Position numbers and translations under genes: made by a program
The notes under the pieces: generated by a model
The model's database searches: none
The model's input: the letters and a program-made list of their open reading frames with translations, nothing else
Told to the model about the DNA's origin: nothing
DNA from: Actinostola sp. cb2023
Taxonomy: Eukaryota > Cnidaria > Anthozoa > Actiniaria > Actinostolidae
NCBI GenBank assembly: GCA_033675265.1
Contig: JAUJYZ010001593.1
Span: forward strand, 62,001 to 126,000
Direction of reading: 5' to 3'
DNA length: 64,000 nucleotides
In this document: in pieces, positions 58,201 through 64,000 of the stretch
Layout: every line of letters begins with the position of its first letter
Numbering within the stretch: position 1 is the first letter of the stretch

Positions 58201-61200
58201 CTTTTCATTGGTTGGGCTTCCTGTGGTAGAGCTCTTTCAATATGGCGGATCATGCATTTTAATATTCAACGACGAACATCTACAAATTTAACACGGTGAC
58301 CTACCCTGATATTTTTGCCCTGAGTAGGTATTTACGAATGCTAAAACATATCAAATCAAAGGCACCATTTGGTGAACTCGTGGATTCCCGTATGTGAGTG
58401 ACGAGGAACGCCTTGAAGAATACGTTAGGGCATGTTTGAGCATGGAACCAGCACATGTATATTTGTTAACTTTCGTGATCAATGTGCCATATGTTTTACA
58501 TTTCGTTCTTAGAGAGAAAACGTATTTGAACTTAAGTAAAATGTATTCAAGAAATAAAGTTCAATGCTTGATTAACATCTGTGTTGTGTCTATTTTTCAT
58601 CTAGACTTCGAAATAAAGTGTTAAGGCGATCGAGTTGTTCACCATGTTTACACGGGTAATAGCTTCTACAAAGGAATACCAAACGAACGAAAATATACCA
58701 ATAAATCGTATAATGACGCATAATAAACTACTACTACTACTACTACATATTTAGCTTAGTACATGCAGAGAGTGAAACAATGATATGAAACACTTTATAC
58801 CCGACAATTCGCTTCAGTGACTTGACGACAAAGGAAACTGCCATGTGATTCAAGTCAGTGACACTGAGAAGACCATAGGTTAATATTCCATCCTCGATCC
58901 TCCCTGAATGCTTTGTAAACTTGGCTTTCTTCCGACTCGGCACAATCGGCTATACGGTGTATACATCGCACAGAATTACCCATACAAATCGGTCATATCC
59001 TTAAAATAGGTTGCATTTGAAGAAACGATACACGATCCTTATTTAAATCTCAGAGTTTCCCCCTAAAATAGAAAATGTATCGAAAATTTGGTGGGAAAAG
59101 CTTTTATTGGAAGCTTATAGTGAATTTCGCGGGTCAATCTCTTAAACTAGAACCCAGTTCCCGCCCGGCCAAACGCTCGCTCCAATGTCATAAATTCCCC
59201 TTACTTCGCGGCTTATTTTATCCGTGGTAAAAAATAAACTGGTGCTTAAATTTCTGTAGCTATAGCAATGGAGGCTAGGCTGCAAGGTCAAAGGAAAATG
59301 GCAGCCGATGGAAGTGCTTTGAAGCTAAAAATCGTCTCGTAATTTGACATTTTCGACTGCTTCGCTTCGTTGGTATGAAACAGAACTTCAAGAAAAGTCG
59401 CTAGTGAACATTGGTATGGAAGAAAGCTTGATATTGGAAGCAATCCAGCTATGTCGGGGCACCAAAATTCGATTGTTACAATTATTGTATTTCGCAAGGC
59501 TGAGCAACTGCAGGAATCGATCGAACTGCTGGCATGATGAAATCCCATACATTTGAACACTACGGAGACCCGGCATTCACCCTGAAAAAGTCGCAAGAAG
59601 ACGAAAGGATATTTACAATCGATAACTTGGCAAGTAAACTTCAGTCGCAAGTATTTTGTATTCCGTTGTTACAATTTATCGTAGATCACTGGTTCATTTG
59701 TAAATGACAGCCTAAACATTGACTTTCTTCGATTTTACTGTAAATATTACGAAGATCGAGTGGCCGAGTGCCGTAATGGGAATGGGTCTAGCATATAATT
59801 AGGATAATATCCCGGATGTGACACAAATTTCTGTGCGATGAAATCCTTCACTCGATGTGTTGTAGCATATAGTAGTTTTGTTATACTCTATCAGAGCACT
59901 GAGTATTTGTCTCTTGCAAACTGGTTTGTTTAGAGTATACATAGTTAATTGGTTCTCAGGGTATTTCCAGGGTTGAATGCCAAAAGTCCGATAAAATACT
60001 GTCGATGCCAAGTACAATGGCAATGGCCGCCGTTTTGTATAAAATGAGAGAGCCCTGGGAACGAGTTTACAATTTGGTGCATATATTAACTTTCCCCCAT
60101 CTCATCCCAATAACTCGTGGATGCTACGCAATCCACGAGTTAAAAATGAGGGTAGGTCTTCAAGCTAAATTTTAAGGAAATCGCCAAAATGTCCAAAAAT
60201 AGGATCGTAAAGGACGGTCAAAATGTATTGGTTTTTGAAATTTTGGCTTTGAAAACTTATTGTTCAACACAATAAAATGACAAATTTCGTTTTTTTCGAT
60301 ATATTATGTTAACATATGTATCATTTGAAAGTATTGCTTATATTATTACAGTATTATTATAGTAATACTTGTGTGTCTGTCTAATCTAATACGATAATTC
60401 TTTACCTTTTCCAGTAGTATGGTCGTGCATTGGACCAGTCTCCATGGTTTGTGTGTAATACTTGTGTGTCTGTCTAGTCTAATACGATAATTCTTTACCT
60501 TTTCCAGTAGTATGGTCGTGCATTGGACCAGTCTCCATGGTTTGTGTGTAATACTTGTGTGTCTGTCTAGTCTAATACGACAATTCTTTACCTTTTCCAG
60601 TAGTATGGTCTTGCATTGGACCAGTCTCCATGGTTTTTGTGAAATACTTGTATGTCTGTCTAGTCTAATACGATAATTATCAGTTACCTTTTCCAGTAGT
60701 ATGGTCTTGCATTGGACCAGTCTCCATGGTTTGTGTGTAATACTTGTGTGTCTGTCTAGTCTAATACGATAATTCTTTACCTTTTCCAGTAGTATGGTCG
60801 TGCATTGGACCAGTCTCCATGGTTTGTGTGTAATACTTGTGTGTCTGTCTAGTCTAATACGATAATTCTTTACCTTTTCCAGTAGTATGGTCGTGCATTG
60901 GACCAGTCTCCATGGTTTTTGTGAAATACTTGTATGTATGTCTAGTCTAATACGATAATTCTTTACCTTTTCCAGTAGTATGGTCTTGCATTGGACCAGT
61001 CTCCATGGTTTTTGTGAAATATTTGTGTGTCTGCCACTTTAGTGGAGCACCGGGCTTGTTTCGCCACATGCCAAGAGGACGAGTTGGACCATCGAAATCT
61101 GTATCCTCGGGACCTGTAATGACCGGAAATGACGTCACTGAAGATGACCCAATGGCCGAAAACGTTTTGAACACTTGTTACAACTTTTAAAGCCTTTTAT

Positions 61201-63273
61201 TTATTACAAATTTACAGCATTATGTACATTGTTATTAATAATAATAATAATTTAATATTTGCTTTCATTTGATTATTAAAAATATCTAGATTTTGATTGG
61301 CTAAGCGCAGTGAAAATTGAATCGTGGAATTAATCATTAAATATTCATGAAAAAGCATCGATTCTGATTGGCTAAGCGCAGTGAAAATTGAATCGTGGAT
61401 TTAATTATTAAATATTCATGAAAAAGTATCGATTCTGATTGGCTAAGCGCAGTGAAAATTGAATCGTGGAAATAATTATTAAATATTCATGAAAAAGTAT
61501 CGATTCTGATTGGCTAAGCGCAGTGAAAATTGAATCGTGGAATTAATTATTAAATATTCATGAAAAAGTATCGATTCTGATTGGCTAAGCGCAGTGAAAA
61601 TTGAATCGTGGAAATAATTATTAAATATTCATGAAAAAGTATCGATTCTGATTGGCTAAGCGCAGTGAAAATTGAATCGTGGAATTAATCATTAAATATT
61701 CATGAAAAAGTATCGATTCTGATTGGCTAAGCGCAGTGAAAATTGAATCGTGGAATTAATTATTAAATATTCATGAAAAAGTATCGATTCTGATTGGCTA
61801 AGAGCAATCAAATTACTAGTGCAGTTTACAATTTCTTAAAACACACTCGTTCAAATTGGTATATTTGGATCGCAACGTTAATTCGTTTTAATACTAATGA
61901 AGACCATTGATTAATGGCCAAAACGTCTATTCACAAAATCAAAAGTAGAGACAAACACCATAATCCGGCAATTACCCACTTTGGAAACGAGTAAAGGACT
62001 GGGAACAAGTTTTTAGAATTAATCTAATTAAAACTGAACCCCATCACAAGAAAGAGTATATCAGAATTAGTAAGTTTCAGGAGTTTGATAGGGTTTGGAC
62101 AAGTAGTAAATGAACTGCAGACATTTAAAAACTGCAAAAAGTTACAAAGAAATGAGCGTCCATTGGAACATACATTTCTTTGTAAATTTTGAGATATTTG
62201 GAAAGCTGTTACTCGTTTAATTAATATGTAAACCTATCGAAACTTTGTAAACTTACTAATTCTGATATGCTCTTTTTGTGATGAGGTTCATTTCTTAATT
62301 AGATTAATTCTAAAAACTCGTTCCCAGTCCTTTACTCGTTTCCAAAGTGGCCAATAACGTACTCGTTCAAATTATTGCTAAATTGCCCTCGAAACCAAAT
62401 AATTACCACATCAACCGACAGTGCTGGATTTGTATTTGTGGGATTCCTTTGTCGTTGACACGAAATGGACTGGTAACTACTTACCCATGTGACATCTCCC
62501 TACAGTACACACGTCGTTTTCTTTGGAACTCCCCTTGCATGGTCGACCATATTTGGACCGTGCTGGATTGTTACATTGCCTCACACGTGATCGTGCGCCG
62601 TCGTCGCATTTTGCGCTGCAATCAGTCCAACTACTCCAGCGTCCCCAGTGGCCACTGATAGCGTTACGAGCTGCGATATGATTGGTAGAGTTCGTTAAGG
62701 CCAGGTTACAATGTCAAAGTTACATTAATCAAAGTGATGTCATCATAGTTTATGTATTATATGAGATCCGGCGCTAAACTGAGCATTTACGGTACCTTAG
62801 GTCGTTACTCGATACAGTCAAAATAACCTCTATTAAGCGGCCACCCTCGGGAAATAGCCAAGTGACCGCTTAATAGAGGTGACCGCTTATTTAATAAAGG
62901 TCAAGTTTACAGTAAGTATGGGGACCGATTTCCGGGAATTTGAGTGAAAGTGATCGCTTAATAGAGGGCTGCTTAATAGATGTTTGACTGTTATATCATT
63001 GGATAGTAGAACCCCGCAATCCGTACCCCCCCCCCCCCCCCCCCCCCCCACCTACGCTCCCCTCCCCCTCCCCTTTCCCCCGCTACAAAAATTGCTTACC
63101 TAGACACTCCATTCGAGTACATTTTACTTTATCTTTCTCAATGCCATAAACGTTGACTTTCCCTCCACAGTGTTTCAAGTTACCGGGATTGTAACAATAA
63201 CGCGCTCGGCTTTTGTAGCACTTCTCGTCACATGGTGTATACTCAGACCATTTGGTCCAGCCATACTGTTTAA
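47443..63273 (-). CDS. Gene C: TSP1-TSP1-MAM-ShK5 extracellular protein (gene span)
   Basis: Minus-strand exons in transcript order: 63273-63100 and 62670-62485 (TSP1), 61113-60967, 57600-57341 and 55808-55727 (one MAM domain), then 55243-55133, 54917-54771, 52736-52611, 51534-51430 and 47636-47532 (or to the stop at 47443) (five ShK domains). Phases match at every junction, and all domain borders are phase 1, a classic exon-shuffling layout. TSP1, MAM and ShK are disulfide-rich extracellular modules used in adhesion, matrix proteins and proteases. No catalytic domain is visible. The 5' end (signal peptide, perhaps a further domain) is outside the window. Inferred: a secreted or membrane-attached matrix/adhesion protein, convergent with RTK-B. 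Confidence 0.82.
47945..48186. repeat. ~54-bp tandem repeat, first part
   Basis: Units with AAAATGGTCATTTTTGGTGG and GTTATAGCCCATGCAAAATG. The same units resume at 49044-49137, so the array was split by an ~857-bp insertion (48187-49043). It lies in the gene C intron between ShK4 and ShK5. Confidence 0.88.
48187..49043. mobile_element. Insertion with tRNA-like promoter boxes (SINE-like)
   Basis: Interrupts the ~54-bp array. On the plus strand it has a box A-like TAGCCTAGTGGTGCGG (48553) and a good box B GGTTCGAATCT (48761), but ~200 bp apart, too far for a normal tRNA. A second tRNA-like piece lies on the minus strand at about 48407-48473 (GTGGCTCGTACCGC to GCGTTCAATTCC). It looks like a composite of tRNA-derived SINE fragments. 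No canonical tRNA fold was confirmed. Confidence 0.35.
49296..49521. mobile_element. Foldback element with GCCATTTTGTAAG ends
   Basis: GCCATTTTGTAAGTTTACAT pairs with ATGTAAACTTACAAAATGGC. Arms continue through GACCACTAGTAGCGAACCAA and its inverse, and ATAGACCACTGGATG with CATCCAGTGGTCTAT. Outer segments 49159-49195 and 49530-49621 (TAGAAAACGAG, CGTAGTCTAAT) resemble the element at 51570-51840. Confidence 0.75.
50040..50292. repeat. 37-bp A/T-rich tandem repeat
   Basis: Repeats of ATAATAAATTAGATAAATTA followed by AAAGTAATAATTTAATG, with partial units (AAATTAAAAGTAAT) near the end, just 3' of the Penelope-like element. Confidence 0.92.
50503..51153 (-). mobile_element. 5'-truncated Penelope-like element: C-terminal ORF with GIY-YIG endonuclease
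   Basis: A 216-codon open frame on the minus strand. The first part (MLDRAYRLSSSWSYFIEECD) resembles the end of a reverse-transcriptase module; FIDQRSADVVRRKL follows; then a GIY-YIG-type nuclease domain with VVYNFKCDSC, ASYVGYT, RHLHERIEEHK, the later SSIGKHYRMDH histidines and ending near LLYEMLLIRERRPTLN. The C-x2-C plus two His arrangement is typical of Penelope-like elements. An in-frame TAA lies just upstream, and no catalytic reverse-transcriptase motif is present, so the copy is truncated. Its 3' flank at 50405-50450 (minus: GGTGCCTAGTCGACACCGAA) keeps a stem followed by GAAACG, like a decayed hammerhead. It inserted in gene C's sense orientation. Confidence 0.8.
51430..51534 (-). CDS. 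Gene C ShK domain 4
   Basis: A 105-nt exon from TCTTTATAG to AAGT/GTAACT (minus), phase 1 to 1. It encodes TCANTSPQCGAWAKKGECGK then NADYMELHCKKACGK; the last Cys is completed from the next exon. It is nearly identical to ShK5, including its 3' intron (GAGCATGCGCAG block), so the two arose by a recent local duplication. Confidence 0.9.
51659..51840. mobile_element. TIR element (TTAGTAGGAACC ends)
   Basis: TTAGTAGGAACCAAATAGCA pairs imperfectly with TGCTAGTTGGTTTCTACTAA. It contains a hairpin TCACTATCTAT/ATAGATAGTGA and the CCAATCAGATTGCAGGATT block shared with 49296-49521. The adjacent 51570-51640 holds a further inverted pair (GAGTTTTCTATGAGT and ACTCATAGAAAAC). Confidence 0.7.
52186..52595. 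repeat. GAAA/GGAA microsatellite
   Basis: About 400 bp of A/G-only sequence (AAAG and AAGG steps) in the gene C intron after ShK3. Long Lys/Arg/Glu (plus) and Phe/Leu/Ser (minus) frames are artefacts; the minus one runs into the ShK3 exon by chance. Confidence 0.97.
52611..52736 (-). CDS. Gene C ShK domain 3
   Basis: A 126-nt exon from TTTAATGTAG to TGCA/GTGAGT (minus), phase 1 to 1. It encodes GGISCEDNSQHIEGCPKWAK, then KGECRKNKKWMEDNCRKSCN and AC. Six Cys in ShK spacing (C, C-x-x-W, GEC, M-x-x-x-C, SC-x-x-C). Confidence 0.92.
52803..54745. repeat. 66-bp tandem array rich in GAT
   Basis: About 30 units of ATGATGATGATGATGATAGT followed by ATGATGATAGTGATGTTGCT, AATAACAATGATCACAGCC and ATCATGC, with units lacking the middle part interspersed. 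The unit is 22 codons long, so open frames run through in both strands (MMIVMLLITMITAIMHDDDD); these are not genes. It fills the intron between ShK2 and ShK3. CATCATGCATGATG at each unit border is palindromic. Confidence 0.96.
54771..54917 (-). CDS. Gene C ShK domain 2
   Basis: A 147-nt exon from GTCTTAAAAG to CAAG/GTCAGT (minus), phase 1 to 1. It encodes a linker GETPMSFPKPNK, then CEDSNKVQCPLWAKAGECSK and NKAWMDKNCAKSCKACQ. Complete six-Cys ShK module. Confidence 0.92.
55133..55243 (-). CDS. Gene C ShK domain 1
   Basis: A 111-nt exon from GCCACCTTAAG to GGCG/GTGAGT (minus), phase 1 to 1. It encodes CQDKYVSCATWSSKGECQKN then RKWMTDNCKRSCKICG. It directly follows the MAM domain. Confidence 0.9.
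55365..55460 (-). repeat. Duplicate of ShK1 exon start and acceptor
   Basis: GTACTTTTCCTGGCAAGCTG, AAGGTGGCAAAT and CGTAAAAGTCCA/TGTAAAAGTCCA-type sequence repeat 55225-55320 about 143 bp further along. On the minus strand this is a second copy of the ShK1 acceptor and first ~20 coding bases, lying upstream of the real exon. Confidence 0.75.
55727..55808 (-). CDS. Gene C MAM domain, exon 3
   Basis: An 82-nt exon from TTGCTTTCAG to TGCT/GTAAGT (minus), phase 0 to 1. It encodes LEFIATVGGRGYSDIAIDDV then YIDDGKC. F-x-A-x-x-G-x-G-Y-x-x-D-I-A-x-D-D-V is the conserved end of MAM domains, closing with the final Cys. Confidence 0.93.
55840..57237. other. Gene C intron, no recognised gene
   Basis: Non-coding stretch between MAM exons 2 and 3. 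It contains an (ATT)n-like tract at 55897-55925. A minus-strand frame at 55890-56135 (CPRDTLSQQEQMFNDAGHKF) has no assigned family and could be a transposon fragment. Nothing else is called. Confidence 0.4.
57238..57286. repeat. Two 19-bp poly-G runs
   Basis: Two uninterrupted G19 runs (57238-57256 and 57268-57286) separated by AGTGGTATAAT, 55 bp from the MAM exon 2 donor on the opposite strand. They could form G-quadruplexes; exact lengths are uncertain in assembly. Confidence 0.9.
57341..57600 (-). CDS. Gene C MAM domain, exon 2
   Basis: A 260-nt exon from TCCAATTCAG to TTTCAG/GTATGC (minus), phase 1 to 0. It encodes GSYLYLESSGYGKKNKQAKL, ISTTLTSKPGGQCLKFYYTM, YGRTMGSLEVRLNQNGRRHR and TLFYKRGGQGPPWHLATATL. 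C-L-K-F-Y-Y-x-M-Y-G, G-S-L-E-V and P-W-x-x-A-x are standard MAM signatures. Confidence 0.95.
57840..58340. repeat. Short-period A/T repeat and dispersed repeat pair
   Basis: 57840-57995 holds repeats of AATTCCGTGTAAATTCAGTA. After it, two diverged copies share GGTGACCTA(T/C)CCTGAT and a following AAAATATCAAA/AACATATCAAA segment (about 58074 and 58294). Non-coding; the rest of 58340-60362 contains nothing I can name. Confidence 0.6.
60363..60966 (-). repeat. 93-bp array of MAM exon 1 end plus donor
   Basis: About six to seven copies. On the minus strand each unit has ~67 bp matching the end of MAM exon 1 (CAGACACACAAGTATTACAC, AAACCATGGAGACTGG, to ACTACTGGAAAAG) and ~26 bp of intron (GTAAAGAATTATCGTATTAG). 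Read-through of the donor gives GGT AAA GAA TTA TCG TAT TAG, a stop. CATTGGACCAGTCTCCATGG on the plus strand recurs in every copy. Confidence 0.94.
60967..61113 (-). CDS. Gene C MAM domain, exon 1
   Basis: A 147-nt exon from GGTCATTACAG to AAAAG/GTAAAG (minus), phase 1 to 1. It encodes GPEDTDFDGPTRPLGMWRNK, PGAPLKWQTHKYFTKTMETG and PMQDHTTGK. D-F-x-G-x-x-x-P-L-G-x-W and DHTTG continuing into GSYLYLE of exon 2 are MAM N-terminal features. Confidence 0.9.
61280..61805. repeat. 71-bp tandem repeat with CCAAT-type boxes
   Basis: Seven copies of AAAAAGTATCGATTCTGATT, GGCTAAGCGCAGTGAAAATT, GAATCGTGGAATTAATTATT, AAATATTCATG. Each contains GATTGGCTAA (inverted CCAAT). It lies in the gene C intron upstream of MAM exon 1. 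Confidence 0.95.
61977..62350. mobile_element. Foldback element (CCACTTTGGAAACGAGTAAA ends)
   Basis: CCACTTTGGAAACGAGTAAA pairs with TTTACTCGTTTCCAAAGTGG. Arms of about 105 bp extend through TTTTAGAATTAATCTAATTA and TCAGAATTAGTAAGTTT with their inverses, around a ~160-bp centre. No ORF. Confidence 0.85.
62485..62670 (-). CDS. Gene C second TSP1 domain
   Basis: A 186-nt exon from ATATCGCAG to ATGG/GTAAGT (minus), phase 1 to 1. This acceptor rather than CTATCAG was chosen because it restores phase. It encodes ARNAISGHWGRWSSWTDCSA, KCDDGARSRVRQCNNPARSK and YGRPCKGSSKENDVCTVGRC. W-x-x-W-x-x-W, C-S-x-x-C, R-x-R-x-C and paired Cys are diagnostic of thrombospondin type 1 repeats. Confidence 0.93.
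62820..62990. repeat. Repeated GACCGCTTAATAGAGG motifs
   Basis: ACCTCTATTAAGCGGCCACC, GTGACCGCTTAATAGAGGTG, GACCGCTTATTTAATAAAGG and ATCGCTTAATAGAGGGCTGC in direct and inverted orientation within 170 bp. It resembles the end of a dispersed element; no ORF. Confidence 0.65.
63026..63049. repeat. Poly-C run (24 bp)
   Basis: Uninterrupted C run followed by C-rich sequence just 3' (minus strand) of the TSP1 exon donor at 63100. Length uncertain in assembly. Confidence 0.9.
63100..63273 (-). CDS. Gene C first visible TSP1 domain
   Basis: A 174-nt exon from CTTATTGACAG to CTAG/GTAAGC (minus), phase 1 to 1. It encodes KQYGWTKWSEYTPCDEKCYK, SRARYCYNPGNLKHCGGKVN and VYGIEKDKVKCTRMEC. W-x-x-W-S-x-x-x-x-C and R-x-R-x-C are TSP1 hallmarks. 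Its first ~43 nt and the acceptor are tandemly repeated upstream. Confidence 0.92.
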
Positions 63274-64000
63274 CTGTCAATAAGATACAATTACACATTA
63301 TGTAACAACTATGACGTCATGGTGTATACTCAGACCATTTGGTCCAGCCATACTCAGTCGAACTGTAAATAAGAGACAATTACACACTATGTAACAACTA
63401 TGACGTCATGGTGTATACTCAGACCATTTGGTCCAGCCATACTCAGTCGAACTGAAAATAAGATACAATTACACATTATGTAACAACTATGACGTCATGG
63501 TGTATACTCAGACCATTTGGTCCAGCCATACTGTTTAACTGTAAATAAGATACAATTACACATTATGTAACAACTATGACGTCATGGTGTATACTCAGAC
63601 CATTTGGTCCAGCCATACTGTTTAACTGTAAATAAGATACAATTACACATTATGTAACAACTATGACGTCATGGTGTATACTCAGACCATTTGGTCCAGC
63701 CATACTGTTTAACTGTAAATAAGATACAATTACACATTATGTAACAACTATGACGTCATGGTGTATACTCAGACCATTTGGTCCAGCCATACTCAGTCGA
63801 ACTGTAAATAAGAGACAATTACACACTATGTAACAACTATGACGTCATGGTGTATACTCAGACCATTTGGTCCAGCCATACTCAGTCGAACTGTAAATAA
63901 GATACAATTACACACTATGTAACAACTATGACGTCATGGTGTATACTCAGACCATTTGGTCCAGCCATACTGTTTAACTGTAAATAAGATACAATTACAC
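63274..64000 (-). repeat. 88-89-bp array of TSP1 acceptor plus exon start
   Basis: About eight copies, running off the window. On the minus strand each unit is AATTGTATCTTATTTACAG, then TTAAACAGTATGGCTGGACC (or TTCGACTGAGTATGGCTGG), AAATGGTCTGAGTATACACC, and ATGACGTCATAGTTGTTACA. The unit thus copies the intron end, AG acceptor and exon start, and includes a perfect TGACGTCA palindrome (a CRE-type site) once per unit. Confidence 0.95.

Overview
The window is metazoan genomic DNA, most likely from a cnidarian (probably an anthozoan). Short coding exons with GT-AG introns encode extracellular modules (Fz-type cysteine-rich domain, kringle, FN3, SEA, TSP1, MAM, ShK) and a receptor tyrosine kinase (RTK). 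The tandem ShK modules and the rich set of TIR foldback elements fit Cnidaria. This placement is inferred from domain content only. No bacterial-type genes or operons are present.

Layout. (1) RTK-A, 1366-13928, plus strand, partial: SEA (three exons), FN3, transmembrane exon and kinase exons up to the HRD/DFG exon; its 5' part lies off the window. (2) At about 14144-14208 a decayed copy of the next RTK-A kinase exon runs straight into the C-terminal half of an Fz-type CRD. (3) RTK-B, 14208-43088, plus strand, a tandem paralog: CRD (partial), microexon, kringle, FN3, SEA, FN3, TM, kinase, stop. The exon corresponding to the RTK-A hinge/alpha-E exon is absent. (4) 43089-47442 is repeat-rich intergenic DNA. 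(5) Gene C, 47443-63273, minus strand, convergent with RTK-B: TSP1, TSP1, MAM (three exons), then five ShK modules; its 5' part lies off the window. A 5'-truncated Penelope-like element and several MITE-like hairpins sit in its introns.

More than 40% of the window is tandem repeat. The striking point is where the arrays sit. Many are built from a unit that contains the end of a coding exon plus its splice site plus a little intron, repeated from 2 to about 104 times: after kinase exons 2 and 3 of RTK-A, kinase exon 2 and the kringle exon of RTK-B, MAM exon 1 and ShK exon 5 of gene C, and (on the acceptor side) before TSP1 and ShK exon 1 of gene C. The last RTK-B intron is itself a tandem array carrying donor and acceptor sequences. 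A separate pair of 38-bp arrays occupies the same SEA intron in RTK-A and RTK-B and has diverged in sequence while keeping the unit length.

If intact alleles exist, RTK-A/B would be single-pass receptors with a ROR/MuSK-like CRD-kringle head and a FN3-SEA-FN3 stalk. Gene C would be a secreted or cell-surface adhesion/matrix protein. As assembled, neither RTK copy encodes a complete kinase: RTK-A lacks the C-lobe and RTK-B lacks the hinge exon. This could reflect real recombination between repeats or misassembly.
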